64,000 bases of DNA from Thiosulfativibrio zosterae (GTDB lineage: Bacteria; Pseudomonadota; Gammaproteobacteria; Thiomicrospirales; Thiomicrospiraceae), in contig NZ_AP021888.1 in the NCBI RefSeq assembly GCF_011398155.1, positions 1 to 64,000 of the forward strand. Direction: 5' to 3'. Below the pieces are notes generated by a model, which ran no database searches, was not told the origin of the DNA, and saw only the letters and a list, made by a program, of their open reading frames with translations. Below, piece after piece: positions 1-12,267 of this stretch. The translations under genes were made by a program, and so were the position numbers. Position 1 is the first letter of the stretch; each line of letters begins with the position of its first letter.

Positions 1-1365
1 TTGTCAGCAATTTGGCCCCTAGCCCTCAAACAACTCGAACTGCGCCTCAATGATCAACAGTTCCACACTTGGATTTTACCCTTAAGACCTGTGGAAGATG
101 AGCAGTCGATTCAATTGATGGCACCTTCTCCGTTCATTTTGGACTGGGTCAAAAAACTCTTACCGCAAATCAAAGAAGCCGTTGCATTTGTTGCGCCCTA
201 CGCCACCCCAGATATTAAACTCATGATTGGCGATTACGACCTTGATGAAGCTCCAGAAACTGAAGCCATGGTGATTCCGCAGCCGCTTAAGCCTGCCACC
301 CCTAGCGCATCTAAAAATGCCGCTCCTGCTTCAAAAAATGGTATCAAACATAATTTAAACGCTAATTTTACCTTTGATACCTTTGTACAGGGTAAAGCCA
401 ACCAACTCGCAGCAGCTGCTGCACGCCAAGTGGCCGAAAACCCAGGCGGCAGTTACAACCCTTTCTTTATTTATGGTGGCGTAGGTTTGGGTAAAACCCA
501 CTTAATGCACGCCATTGGTAATGAATTGATGCGCGCCAATCCGGATGCTCGAGTGGTTTATTTGCACTCTGAACGCTTTGTGGCGGATATGGTGAATGCC
601 TTGCGCCATAATAAAATTGATGAATTCAAGCGCTTTTATCGCTCGCTAGATGCCTTGCTCATTGATGATATTCAGTTTTTTGCCAATAAAGACCAATCTC
701 AAGAAGAATTCTTTCACACCTTCAATCATTTACTAGAAGGCAACAAACAAGTCATCCTTACCAGTGACCGCTTTCCCAAAGAAGTGGATGGGTTAGAAGA
801 CCGTTTAAAATCAAGGTTTGGCTGGGGCTTAACCATTGCCGTTGAACCGCCAGAGTTTGAAATGCGCGTTGCCATTTTGATGAAAAAGGCTTCTGAGTTT
901 GGCTTGTTATTACCTGATGAAGTGGCGTTTTTCATTGCCAAACGCCTGCGTGGTAATGTGCGTGATTTAGAAGGCGCTCTAAAACGCGTGGGGGCTTTTG
1001 CGCAGTTTACCCAACAAGCCGTCACAGTTGAACTTGCCAAAGAAGCCTTGAAGGACTTGCTGGCACTGCAACAAAAAATGGTCACCTTAGAAAACATTCA
1101 AAAAACCGTAGCCGATTATTATAAAATTCGAGTGGCGGATTTATTATCCAAAAAACGCACCCGCAACATCACGCGCCCAAGACAAATGGCGATGGGGGTT
1201 TCTAAAGAACTCACCAATCACAGCCTGCCTGAAATTGGCGATGCCTTTGGTGGACGCGACCATACCACGGTATTACACGCGGTGCGAAAAATCAAAGAAC
1301 TGCGTGAAACCGATCACCGCTTTGACGAAGACTTTAACGCTTTAATTAGAATTATCACCAACTGA
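1..1365 (+). CDS. dnaA: Chromosomal replication initiator DnaA
   Basis: DnaA is the AAA+ initiator that binds oriC, melts it and loads the replicative helicase. The 454-residue product has the usual order: an N-terminal interaction domain (residues 1-80, with FHTWILPL), a Pro/Ala/Ser-rich linker (about 88-118), the AAA+ core with Walker [11 protein letters not shown] near 159-168 and Walker B LLIDDIQF near 219-226, sensor II RDLEGAL near 321, and the DNA-binding signature [11 protein letters not shown] near 417-427. The gene starts on TTG at the first base of the window; the product begins where DnaA proteins normally begin, so it appears complete. Its upstream region and ribosome-binding site lie outside the window. 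It is followed by dnaN and recF in the conserved order. Confidence 0.98.
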   Translation: MSAIWPLALKQLELRLNDQQFHTWILPLRPVEDEQSIQLMAPSPFILDWVKKLLPQIKEAVAFVAPYATPDIKLMIGDYDLDEAPETEAMVIPQPLKPATPSASKNAAPASKNGIKHNLNANFTFDTFVQGKANQLAAAAARQVAENPGGSYNPFFIYGGVGLGKTHLMHAIGNELMRANPDARVVYLHSERFVADMVNALRHNKIDEFKRFYRSLDALLIDDIQFFANKDQSQEEFFHTFNHLLEGNKQVILTSDRFPKEVDGLEDRLKSRFGWGLTIAVEPPEFEMRVAILMKKASEFGLLLPDEVAFFIAKRLRGNVRDLEGALKRVGAFAQFTQQAVTVELAKEALKDLLALQQKMVTLENIQKTVADYYKIRVADLLSKKRTRNITRPRQMAMGVSKELTNHSLPEIGDAFGGRDHTTVLHAVRKIKELRETDHRFDEDFNALIRIITN

Positions 1366-1425
1366 TATCTTTGCACGAACAAAGGTCTCAACCCATTTAT
1401 TGACTAGGATGACAGGGAATCTACT

Positions 1426-2532
1426 ATGAAAATTAGCCTTTCTCGCGAAAGTTTATTGCGTGCGCTACAAACCGTGGCAGGCGTGGTCGAAAAACGCCAA
1501 ACCATGGTAATCTTAGGCAATGTGCTGTTACAAATTCAACAAAATACCCTAACGGTTACGGCTTCTGACCTAGAAATCGAAACCCGTGCGCAAACTGAAC
1601 TCGAAAGCTCACAAGGCGATTTCGCAATCACCCTACCTGCCATTAAGTTAATGACCATCGTGCGCTCTTTGCCTGAAGGCTTAACCATTGTTTTGAATTT
1701 TGAAGACGGCCGTTGTGACCTGTCAGCTGGGCGTTCGCGCTTTAAATTATCCAGCTTACCGGCTGATGATTTTCCAACCATAGACTTAACGCAAACCGAA
1801 ATCTCTTTTGCACTGCAACAGCACCAATTGAAACAACTTATTCAGAACACCGCCTTTGCCATGGCTAGCCAAGATGTGCGTTTTTATCTGAATGGTATGT
1901 TGTTTGACATCAATCAAAGCGCGCTACGCGTGGTGGCAACCGATGGCCATCGTTTATCAACCTGCGCAACCACGCTATCAACCGAAGGCCTAGTACCTAC
2001 CCAAGCCATTCTGCCGCGTAAAGGGGTTTTAGAGTTACAAAAGTTGATGAGTGATAATGATTCTTTGATTGAGTTTTCGTTAGCCAAAAATTACCTCACC
2101 GTGCGTCTAGAAGATACCGTGTTTACTTGCAAATTAGTCGATGGTCGCTTCCCTGATTACCGCCGTGTTATCCCGCAAAACAATGATCAAATCATTCAAA
2201 CTGATCGTGAATTGTTCCGCAATCTATTACAGCGCGCCGCCATTTTATCCAACGATAAATTCAAAGGAATTCGCTTTGCCTTAGCAGCCAATCTGTTATC
2301 GGTGCATGCGCAAAACTCTGAACAAGATGAATCACACGAAGACATGGCGATTGATTATCAAGGCCCAGAAATGGAAATCGGATTTAATGTTAACTATCTG
2401 CTGGATGTTCTAAATTCGTTAAATGATGACCTAGTCACCCTGCGTATGAAAGATGCCAATAGCAGCTGTTTGTTTGAAACTCAAACCGATGTTTGTGAAT
2501 GTCAGCATGTTATTATGCCGATGCGCCTCTAG
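1426..2532 (+). CDS. dnaN: DNA polymerase III beta subunit (sliding clamp)
   Basis: DnaN is the ring-shaped processivity clamp of DNA polymerase III. The product is 368 residues, normal for the family, with the three repeated clamp domains. It opens with MKISLSRESLLRALQTVAGVVEKRQT and ends in the characteristic C-terminal MPMRL that lines the protein-binding pocket. The ATG has an AGGG motif about nine bases upstream. It lies 60 bases after dnaA and 73 bases before recF, consistent with co-transcription. A 12-bp stem-loop sits in the gap after it. Confidence 0.98.
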   Translation: MKISLSRESLLRALQTVAGVVEKRQTMVILGNVLLQIQQNTLTVTASDLEIETRAQTELESSQGDFAITLPAIKLMTIVRSLPEGLTIVLNFEDGRCDLSAGRSRFKLSSLPADDFPTIDLTQTEISFALQQHQLKQLIQNTAFAMASQDVRFYLNGMLFDINQSALRVVATDGHRLSTCATTLSTEGLVPTQAILPRKGVLELQKLMSDNDSLIEFSLAKNYLTVRLEDTVFTCKLVDGRFPDYRRVIPQNNDQIIQTDRELFRNLLQRAAILSNDKFKGIRFALAANLLSVHAQNSEQDESHEDMAIDYQGPEMEIGFNVNYLLDVLNSLNDDLVTLRMKDANSSCLFETQTDVCECQHVIMPMRL

Positions 2533-2553
2533 CATTTTCCTCTAGCAATTCTG

Positions 2554-2581
2554 TGACTGTTTAAATCACTTTAAACAGTCA
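2554..2581 (+). other. Stem-loop between dnaN and recF
   Basis: A perfect inverted repeat with a 12-bp stem (TGACTGTTTAAA at 2554-2565 against its complement at 2570-2581) and a 4-base loop TCAC. No T-run follows it, so it is not a standard intrinsic terminator. It ends 24 bases before the TTG start of recF and could act on recF translation or mRNA stability; that role is inference. Confidence 0.6.
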
Positions 2582-2605
2582 TAACCTCAAGACACTTTCT
2601 TAACC

Positions 2606-3691
2606 TTGGCTAAAATCACCCAATTTTCTCTGCAAAACTTCCGTAATTTTGACCAGGCCTGGTTAAAACTGGCCCCAGGATTGAATCTGATTGTGGGGGA
2701 TAATGCCGCTGGCAAAACCTCTTTAATTGAAGGTATTTGGGTTTTAGCCACTGGGCGGTCTTTTAGAACGGTTAAACCCTCGCAACTCATTCAACAAACC
2801 CACGCCGACTTAACCCTGTTTGCCGAAGTGGAGCAAGACGGTCAAACCCATAAACTGGGCCTAAACCGCACCGAACACTCTAGCACCTTGCGGCTGAATG
2901 GCGAAACCATTCACAGCCAGGCACTCTTGGCCAATAAATTGCCGGTACAACTCTTAACCCCCGAAAGCCATCGTTTGCTTGAAGAAGGCCCCAAAGCCCG
3001 CCGCCAATTTTTAGACTGGGGCTGTTTTCATCAATACCCCACTTTTAGCCAAGCTTGGCGTCATTATCAGCGCATTCTAAAACAACGCAATCATGCTTTG
3101 CGTCAAAAGCTCCCCAAAGCGCAAACCACTTTATGGGATGCACAACTGCTAGAAACCGCCGAACAGGTTCATCAAATTCGGCAAGCCTACACCGAACAAC
3201 TTAAACCTTACTTGGATGAGTTTTGCCAAGCGATGATGCCAGAATTACAACTAGACATACAGCTGGGCTATAAATCTGGCTGGCCCAAAAACGCCGCAAG
3301 TTTGGCCCAATTGCTGCAAGACCACTATGCCAAAGATGCCCAACAAGGATTTACTCAGTATGGCTGTCATCGCGCCGACTTAAGTTTTAAACTGGATGGC
3401 CAAGATGCGTTGGTTAAATTATCGCGCGGCCAACAAAAATTATTTGTATGCGCTTTATTATTAGCCCAAGCCAGTGTCTATGAAAAACACAGTAACGCCC
3501 CTGTGATTATGTTAATTGACGACCTGCCAGCCGAGCTGGATGCCCAGCATAGGCTCACGCTATTAAAGCTGCTGGACTGCCTGAATATCCAACACATTAT
3601 CAGCACCACCGCAGAAGAATTGGTCAGCGTGTTGAACCCAAAAACCACTCAAATATTTCAGGTCAAACACGGCCAAATTATTTCGGACTAA
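2606..3691 (+). CDS. recF: DNA replication and repair protein RecF
   Basis: RecF is an SMC-like ATPase that helps load RecA at gapped DNA with RecO and RecR. The 361-residue product has the P-loop GDNAAGKTSLIEG near residues 33-45, the ABC-type signature region LSRGQQKLF near 273-281, and Walker B VIMLIDDLPAELD near 300-312. The start is TTG at 2606, which gives the expected N-terminus MAKITQFSLQNFRNF. One copy of the CCAGGCCTGG palindrome lies early in the gene and encodes the D-Q-A-W-L stretch. It is part of the dnaA-dnaN-recF-gyrB cluster. Confidence 0.97.
   Translation: MAKITQFSLQNFRNFDQAWLKLAPGLNLIVGDNAAGKTSLIEGIWVLATGRSFRTVKPSQLIQQTHADLTLFAEVEQDGQTHKLGLNRTEHSSTLRLNGETIHSQALLANKLPVQLLTPESHRLLEEGPKARRQFLDWGCFHQYPTFSQAWRHYQRILKQRNHALRQKLPKAQTTLWDAQLLETAEQVHQIRQAYTEQLKPYLDEFCQAMMPELQLDIQLGYKSGWPKNAASLAQLLQDHYAKDAQQGFTQYGCHRADLSFKLDGQDALVKLSRGQQKLFVCALLLAQASVYEKHSNAPVIMLIDDLPAELDAQHRLTLLKLLDCLNIQHIISTTAEELVSVLNPKTTQIFQVKHGQIISD
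2653..2662. repeat. CCAGGCCTGG palindrome copy 1 (inside recF)
   Basis: Exact copy in the context TGACCAGGCCTGGTTAAA. It encodes DQAWL of RecF. Confidence 0.9.
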
Positions 3692-3769
3692 AATCTGCAG
3701 CTAAAAGCGCCAAAATAGCGCATTAAAACGCCTTAAACCCTTTCTAATTCACCTATTTAACTCAGGTTG

Positions 3770-3778
3770 TGATACAAT
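3770..3778 (+). promoter_or_regulatory. Putative extended -10 promoter of gyrB
   Basis: TGATACAAT is an extended -10 element (TGn plus TACAAT) about 40 bases before the gyrB ATG. A weak -35-like TTCACC lies 19 bases further upstream. A short inverted repeat, GTGATacaATCAC, overlaps the -10. Read from sequence only. Confidence 0.4.
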
Positions 3779-3801
3779 CACTCGGTTAATTTTTTAATTA
3801 A

Positions 3802-6255
<2,454 letters not shown>

Positions 6256-6355
6256 TACGCATTAAAGCGCGTGATAAAAAATTTTGTTTTGAAATCTAAT
6301 AGATTATGGTTTTAAATAGCACAAATTTTTAAAACTTTTAGTCGAAATTTAACCC

Positions 6356-6381
6356 AAAAATAACCAGGCCTGGTTATTTTT
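6356..6381 (+). terminator. 26-bp perfect palindrome, palindrome copy 2; possible gyrB terminator
   Basis: The CCAGGCCTGG core at 6364-6373 is extended here into a perfect 26-base palindrome by five A on the left, five T on the right, and matching TA steps. As RNA it would fold into a GC-centred hairpin followed by a U-tract, so it could terminate gyrB. It ends 22 bases before the prk start codon, so it could also be an operator for prk. The two readings cannot be separated from sequence alone. Confidence 0.6.
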
Positions 6382-6403
6382 AGAAAACTTTAGGAGACTG
6401 TCT

Positions 6404-7351
6404 ATGTCTGTGGAACACCCAATAGTATCCGTAACTGGTTCATCTGGTGCCGGTACCTCTTTTGTTAAGAGAGCCGTTGAAGCAATTTTTAAACGCGAAG
6501 GTTTAAATGCCGCCATTATCGAAGGCGATAGCTTTCATAAATATAGCCGCATGGAAATGCGTGCTAAGGTTGCTGAGTCTAAGGCAAACGGTGGTCCAGT
6601 GTTGACTCACTTCTCTGAGTATGCGAACGAATTCCAAAAACTAGAAGCTTTGTTTGCTGAATACAAAAAATCAGCCACCGGTAAGCGTCGTTATTACATT
6701 CACTCTGACGAAGAAGCCGCCGAGCATAACGCGCGTTTAGGCACTAACTTATCAACTGGTGAATTCACGCCTTGGGAAGATTTACCCGCAGATACCGACA
6801 TCCTGTTCTACGAAGGTTTGCACGGAATGGTTAAGCGTATGGATCACGGTCCAGAAGAAGGTAAATACAATGTAGCTCAGCATGTTGACTTAGGGATTGG
6901 CGTTGCGCCAGTGGTCAACATCGAGTGGATGCAAAAAATCTACCGTGATACTTCAGAGCGTCCTTATACCGTTCAACAAGTGCGTGATACCATTATGGAG
7001 CGTATGGATGATTATATTGAATACATTCTGCCTCAGTTCCACCGTACCCACATCAACTTCCAACGTATTCCGTTAGTTGATACTTCAGATCCGTTCTCAA
7101 CACAAACTGAAATCGCACCGATGGGACCATCACCAGAGAACTCTTTGGTTATTACCCATGTGCGTCACAAAGACATCGAAGATTTAAGCTTAATCGTTGA
7201 TAAAATTGAAGGTGCTTGGTTACAGAACGAAACTACGATGATTTGTTCTGGTACTAAAATGGTTGAAGCCATGGATTTAATCATGACGCCAATCATCCAA
7301 AACCTAATCACTAAAAAGCGTGCAGCCATGGCGAGATTAGCAGCTAAGTAA
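6404..7351 (+). CDS. prk: Phosphoribulokinase
   Basis: Prk phosphorylates ribulose 5-phosphate to ribulose 1,5-bisphosphate, the CO2 acceptor of RubisCO, and is a hallmark of the Calvin cycle. The 315-residue product belongs to the bacterial (octameric) type. It shows the P-loop GSSGAGTS at residues 12-19, EGDSFHKYSR, HFSEYANEF and the FYEGLHGM acidic loop. Start ATG has a GGAG ribosome-binding site. It stands alone rather than in a cbb operon, sits directly after gyrB, and is closed by a strong terminator. A related non-autotrophic kinase (PrkB of enterics) exists, so autotrophy is an inference, although the context favours it. Confidence 0.93.
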   Translation: MSVEHPIVSVTGSSGAGTSFVKRAVEAIFKREGLNAAIIEGDSFHKYSRMEMRAKVAESKANGGPVLTHFSEYANEFQKLEALFAEYKKSATGKRRYYIHSDEEAAEHNARLGTNLSTGEFTPWEDLPADTDILFYEGLHGMVKRMDHGPEEGKYNVAQHVDLGIGVAPVVNIEWMQKIYRDTSERPYTVQQVRDTIMERMDDYIEYILPQFHRTHINFQRIPLVDTSDPFSTQTEIAPMGPSPENSLVITHVRHKDIEDLSLIVDKIEGAWLQNETTMICSGTKMVEAMDLIMTPIIQNLITKKRAAMARLAAK

Positions 7352-7380
7352 TTTATTTAGAACGCTCGCTAATACGAAAA

Positions 7381-7415
7381 AGCCCGGTTTACGAAAGTAA
7401 CCGGGCTTTTTTTTT
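7381..7415 (+). terminator. Rho-independent terminator after prk
   Basis: A 9-bp GC-rich stem (AGCCCGGTT at 7381-7389 with AACCGGGCT at 7399-7407), a 9-base loop, and a run of nine T. A-residues upstream of the stem make it plausible in both directions, so it may also serve the convergent DUF389 gene. Confidence 0.92.
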
Positions 7416-7438
7416 GGTGTAATCTTCATCAATCGCAA

Positions 7439-9310
7439 TTAACGCACCATGACAGATGTGGCCTCTAAACGAATCGGCTCCCCTACCTCGCTTTCAATTT
7501 TGGCCTTTACCTGCTCGATGCGCGCGGCTTCAATCGGGGATTGCGATAACAATTTCACAGAAACCGTCATCGGCGAACCGTGAATAACTTGTACATCTTT
7601 AATCTCCAAATCTTCAATCTGAGATCCCTCTAAAGCTCTGACCACGCGTTGTTCAGAAACCATGGCATCAAATGCCAACACCAAAGGAATACTCACTATC
7701 CCCACAAACACCAAAGAAATCACAATGCCTTTTTTGGCTAAATGAAACGGACTAAAGCCCATCAGTAAAAAGGTAGCCGCTGCGGCCAACACAATACCGA
7801 CAAGGTTGGTCATAAACAGTAAAAAAGCACCCCAAAACACATGCCAATCCAACCAACCTATGCCAATACCAGAAACCGCTAAAGGTGGTACTAAAGCCAC
7901 TGCAATGGCAACCCCCGCCAAACTTTTGGCCACATCAGAACGCGCATTAGCATAAGCCCCGGCAATCCCAGAAATAATTGCCACCGCCAAATCTAATAGC
8001 GTTGGACTGAGTCGTGCGCCAATTTCATGATTAATGGCTTGCAAGGGGGTAATTAGGGTTAATAAAGTACCAAAAGTTAAGGCCATGACAATGCCGGTAA
8101 AAAGCGTTTTACCACTGACTGTCATTAAATCGGTATTTTGGCGCAACACCCCCATGGCCAGGGAAATAATCGGCGCCATCAAGGGTGCTAAAATCATCGC
8201 CCCGATAATCACTGGGGCAGAATTCGCAAACAATCCCACCGTAGCCAGCAAGGTGGCTAATACCATCAAGACCAAATAAGATTCCGAAGTCCGCGCATTT
8301 TCTTTTAAGGTTACAAAAGTTTCTTTAACCTCTTCTGGGTCTGAGTGATAAATCCAAGGTAAAGGTCTGCTGATTAATTCATTGATAGACTGCCCTTTAG
8401 GTAAGCCACTGATTCTCATGGATTCTTTCAGCTCTGCGGGATTTTCTTTTTTAGGTAAGCGTGTACTGAGCACTTTAAGCGCATCTTTTTGAACCGCTAA
8501 AGTGACTGATTCAGCCATCATTTGTTGTCCATCAATGCTATAAGCCAACTCTTTTGTACCTTTAATCACCAAGCTTTCTGTTTTGATGTGTCCCAAATAA
8601 TCGGGCAAAACACCTTGCTCAGCTTTCTTACTAAACAGCTTAGTCACCAAAAAATTCACTATTTGCGACAAACTGCGGGGCGCTAATATCAAGGCATTTA
8701 ACGTGGATTCGTCTACCAGTGTTTCGCCGACCGTACGACGGGTAAAATCGCTGCCACTGGCACGATACACCACGGTAATTCCCAAGGCAGCGGTGCTGAC
8801 CGTGGTATTTTTTGCCGTGGTTAATTTGTAAGGAAACAAACAATCGTGACGAAGGTTGCGCACAAATGTCACCAAATGGAGCAGCTTGCTCATTAATCCT
8901 TCGTCCATTTGTGAAGCAGGACGCATGGTGCTTGGATTGCCCAACATAACCGATCCAAACACCAAATCATCATTACAAGTCATTAAATCTGCTAAAACTG
9001 CTTCTTCAACACTGTCAATATCCTGAAGGGCTTCCTTGGCTTTTTTGGGAACATCAAAGGTGCGGTAAAGCCTAATCATCTCAGGATGAGGCAAAAAACC
9101 CACCTGCCAAAGATGTTTGACTGCCAGCGGTAAGGCTAAATATAAATCAGCATCACTCAACCACAGCAATACCCGGCTATCTTCCGGTAAAGCCGGCAAC
9201 GCATTCATATCAAAAGCAAAGCTGACAAACTCTTTATCTTCAAATAACGGCAAGATGGTTTCATTAAAAATATCTGTTTTTGCGCCATCATATAAAATGG
9301 TATAGGTCAT
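7439..9310 (-). CDS. DUF389 (TIGR00341-type) integral membrane protein
   Basis: Function unknown. The C-terminal half matches the DUF389 family: hydrophobic segments at about residues 343-545 carrying LLATVGLFANSAPVIIGAMILAPLMAPI, followed by a soluble ACT-like tail. The N-terminal 300 or so residues are soluble; the stretch ending LVIKGTKELAYSIDGQQMMAESVTL resembles the substrate-side half of diacylglycerol/lipid-kinase-like folds. That resemblance is weak and by eye, and no kinase GGDGT motif is seen. At 623 residues it is longer than the minimal DUF389 proteins. ATG with an AGGAG site. It is convergent with prk and apparently monocistronic. Confidence 0.85.
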   Translation of the reverse strand: MTYTILYDGAKTDIFNETILPLFEDKEFVSFAFDMNALPALPEDSRVLLWLSDADLYLALPLAVKHLWQVGFLPHPEMIRLYRTFDVPKKAKEALQDIDSVEEAVLADLMTCNDDLVFGSVMLGNPSTMRPASQMDEGLMSKLLHLVTFVRNLRHDCLFPYKLTTAKNTTVSTAALGITVVYRASGSDFTRRTVGETLVDESTLNALILAPRSLSQIVNFLVTKLFSKKAEQGVLPDYLGHIKTESLVIKGTKELAYSIDGQQMMAESVTLAVQKDALKVLSTRLPKKENPAELKESMRISGLPKGQSINELISRPLPWIYHSDPEEVKETFVTLKENARTSESYLVLMVLATLLATVGLFANSAPVIIGAMILAPLMAPIISLAMGVLRQNTDLMTVSGKTLFTGIVMALTFGTLLTLITPLQAINHEIGARLSPTLLDLAVAIISGIAGAYANARSDVAKSLAGVAIAVALVPPLAVSGIGIGWLDWHVFWGAFLLFMTNLVGIVLAAAATFLLMGFSPFHLAKKGIVISLVFVGIVSIPLVLAFDAMVSEQRVVRALEGSQIEDLEIKDVQVIHGSPMTVSVKLLSQSPIEAARIEQVKAKIESEVGEPIRLEATSVMVR

Positions 9311-9569
9311 TAAAGCGGCTCCTTAAGTATGCCCTTGACAGAAAATATCATATAAATCCTTCGCATAAGTGATGGGTGAGAAAAAATTCGATAAAATTAA
9401 CTTACTAAACCGAAAAACGCCGAACTTGGCCAAGCACGCATTAAAGGGTTAGAAAATTTTAGCCATTTTTTAGCGTGCATTGATTCGTGCAAAGGTTACA
9501 ATCGTTGTTAAACTTTACGGGTAAGAGCTAAAAGCGCTCAAAAAAGTCACTCTTAACTTGCGAGGAATT
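9311..9569. other. Divergent intergenic region
   Basis: A 259-base gap between two divergent genes (DUF389 and the MipA-like porin). It must hold both promoters, but no -35/-10 pair with good spacing stands out. No gene, repeat or hairpin was identified. Confidence 0.5.
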
Positions 9570-10409
9570 ATGCTCAGTAAATCTTCTTTAAGCCTTTGGC
9601 TAAGTTGTTTATACCTTTATCAACCCTTGCTATTTGCCCAACAAACCCTGCCTAAATGGGAGTTTGGTTTGGGTCCATCGCTGGTATCTTATCCTGATTA
9701 CCCGGGCTCTAAGGAAAAAAACGATTTATTGCTGCCATTTCCGTATTTTACCTACCGCAGTAAAGACTTAACCATTGACCAAAGAGAGGTCAAAAAGCCG
9801 TTATATGAATTAGGACCCTTAGAACTGGACTTGAGTTTGTCGATTTCTGTGCCGGTTTCTAGCAAAGACAACCAAGCTCGCAACGGCATGGAAGACCTAG
9901 ATGGTTCGGTAGGGTTAGGGCCTGTTTTTAAATATACGCTTTATCGCAAACACATCAGTGAATTAAAGTTAGAGTTGCCCATCAGAGCGATTTTAGCCAC
10001 CGATTTTAGGTCCATTCACCAAGAGGGTTGGGTCACATCACCGGGCATTTATTACTATTATCGCCGCAATCTAGGCAATCACCAGCGCATCAAAGCCACC
10101 TTTGGCACCAGTGCCGATTTTGCCACCGCACAATACAATGATTATTTTTATGGGGTCAATCCAACAGAAGCAACCGCGACCAGACCGGCTTATCAAGCAA
10201 CAGGCGGTTTTGCGAATATGAGTTACAGTGCCTCAATTAATTGGCATATTGGACAATTTTGGATAGGTGGATTTTATCGACAACGCGACTTAAAACAGGC
10301 GGTGACCGCAGCGAGTCCGTTGGTGGAAACCACAAGAGGTGAAACCTATGGATTGGTCTTTACTTGGAACTTCTTAACATCCGACGAAACAGTAGACACA
10401 TTAGAATAA
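9570..10409 (+). CDS. MipA/OmpV family outer-membrane protein
   Basis: A probable outer-membrane beta-barrel of the MipA/OmpV family, which includes scaffold and osmolarity-linked porins. An N-terminal signal peptide ends near LLFAQQ. The mature part begins WEFGLGPSLVSYPDYPGSKE, the typical opening of the family, and it shows alternating beta-strand patterns, for example LELDLSLSISVPVSS and YGLVFTWNF. The ATG at 9570 is preferred over an in-frame TTG twelve bases upstream because an AGGAA site sits just before the ATG. About 279 residues. Substrate unknown. Confidence 0.82.
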   Translation: MLSKSSLSLWLSCLYLYQPLLFAQQTLPKWEFGLGPSLVSYPDYPGSKEKNDLLLPFPYFTYRSKDLTIDQREVKKPLYELGPLELDLSLSISVPVSSKDNQARNGMEDLDGSVGLGPVFKYTLYRKHISELKLELPIRAILATDFRSIHQEGWVTSPGIYYYYRRNLGNHQRIKATFGTSADFATAQYNDYFYGVNPTEATATRPAYQATGGFANMSYSASINWHIGQFWIGGFYRQRDLKQAVTAASPLVETTRGETYGLVFTWNFLTSDETVDTLE

Positions 10410-10419
10410 TGCAAAAAAA

Positions 10420-10450
10420 GGTTTTGAAACAATTACTTAAAACCGCTTTT
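10420..10450. terminator. Weak hairpin between convergent genes
   Basis: A 6-bp stem (GGTTTT at 10420-10425 with AAAACC at 10439-10444) is preceded by seven A and followed, after GC, by a T-run. It lies between the 3' ends of the MipA-like gene and the PAS gene and could be a weak bidirectional terminator. Confidence 0.4.
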
Positions 10451-10806
10451 TAATCTGACAATTTAAATTCAGCCACTCTACCTTTAAAATGTTCAAACCC
10501 AAAACTTTCTAGGCAGGGTTTGCCATCTATCTCGATTAAACGATTGTGAAAATCGATATATTTATGATTTTTTTTGGCCGTCAGCACATCATTTTGAAAA
10601 TGCACATATTGTTCCGCTTCTCCTGAAAAGGTTCTGACGAAAGCATCCATCACCTTTTTGAAATCTGAGGTATCAATAAACAAACTCAGCCAATTTTCAC
10701 CTCGGACCGTTTCACCCTGGGTGCCATAACCCAAAAAATTTTGCGGGTCTTCATAATCGATAATAATGGCATCATCATTTAAGATAATTCTAAAATCATA
10801 TTCCAT
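10450..10806 (-). CDS. Stand-alone PAS domain protein
   Basis: A 118-residue protein that is essentially one PAS sensor domain. The pattern ...IIDYEDPQNFLGYGTQGETVRGENWLSLF... and the later HNRLIEIDGKPCLESFGF match the PAS core and its terminal strands. No output domain is attached, so it probably works with a partner or binds a ligand alone. It lies 24 bases downstream of hslR-hemF on the same strand and has a GGGAG ribosome-binding site, so it may be the last gene of that operon. A heme-related role is only a guess from that position. Confidence 0.72.
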   Translation of the reverse strand: MEYDFRIILNDDAIIIDYEDPQNFLGYGTQGETVRGENWLSLFIDTSDFKKVMDAFVRTFSGEAEQYVHFQNDVLTAKKNHKYIDFHNRLIEIDGKPCLESFGFEHFKGRVAEFKLSD

Positions 10807-10830
10807 GTAACACTCCCTTCAGCCAGATTT

Positions 10831-11216
10831 TTAAAACCCAAAATCAATGGCTTCAATTTTACGGCGGTCGCGCTTAGTCGGACGACCTGCGCCTTTTTCT
10901 CGGTAGCCCACTAAAGCCATATCTAAAGTAGGTTTGCGTTGGTTTAAAAGTTCTTCATTTAAACGATATAAATGCTCAGCCATCTCTGCCGAGCCACGCT
11001 TATCGCTGATGGCTAAAACCGTGACTTTGACTTTGCGGTGTTCTTGCGTAATGGATAACTCATCGCCTAAAGCAATCACTTTACTGGGTTTAGGCTTTTG
11101 GCCATTTAGCTCAATTTTGCCGCCTTTTAAGGCTTCTAAAGCCAAACCACGCGTTTTAAAAAAGCGCGCCGCCCACAACCATTTATCTACCCGAACCTTA
11201 TCGTCTAAATCTTCCA

Positions 11217-11217
<1 letters not shown>
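10831..11217 (-). CDS. hslR: Heat-shock protein 15, S4-domain RNA-binding protein
   Basis: HslR (Hsp15) binds 50S subunits that carry a stranded nascent chain and helps recycle them. The 128-residue product opens with an S4 RNA-binding domain (VRVDKWLWAARFFKTRGLALEALKGGKIELNGQKPKPSKVI) and has a basic C-terminal tail (GRPTKRDRRKIE). The ATG at 11217 overlaps the stop codon of hemF as TAATG, indicating translational coupling, and is preferred over an upstream in-frame start that would lie inside hemF. Confidence 0.92.
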
Positions 11218-12185
<968 letters not shown>

Positions 12186-12267
12186 TCAGTTTAATTACTT
12201 CATTTTATTAGAAAACTCCGTACAATTTTATAAAATAACCAACTAAAAAAGATTTGGAGACCTCTTT

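Noticed and set aside
1366..1425. oriC in the dnaA-dnaN gap
   Set aside because: No cluster of TTATCCACA-like DnaA boxes and only 60 bases. If oriC is nearby it lies before base 1.
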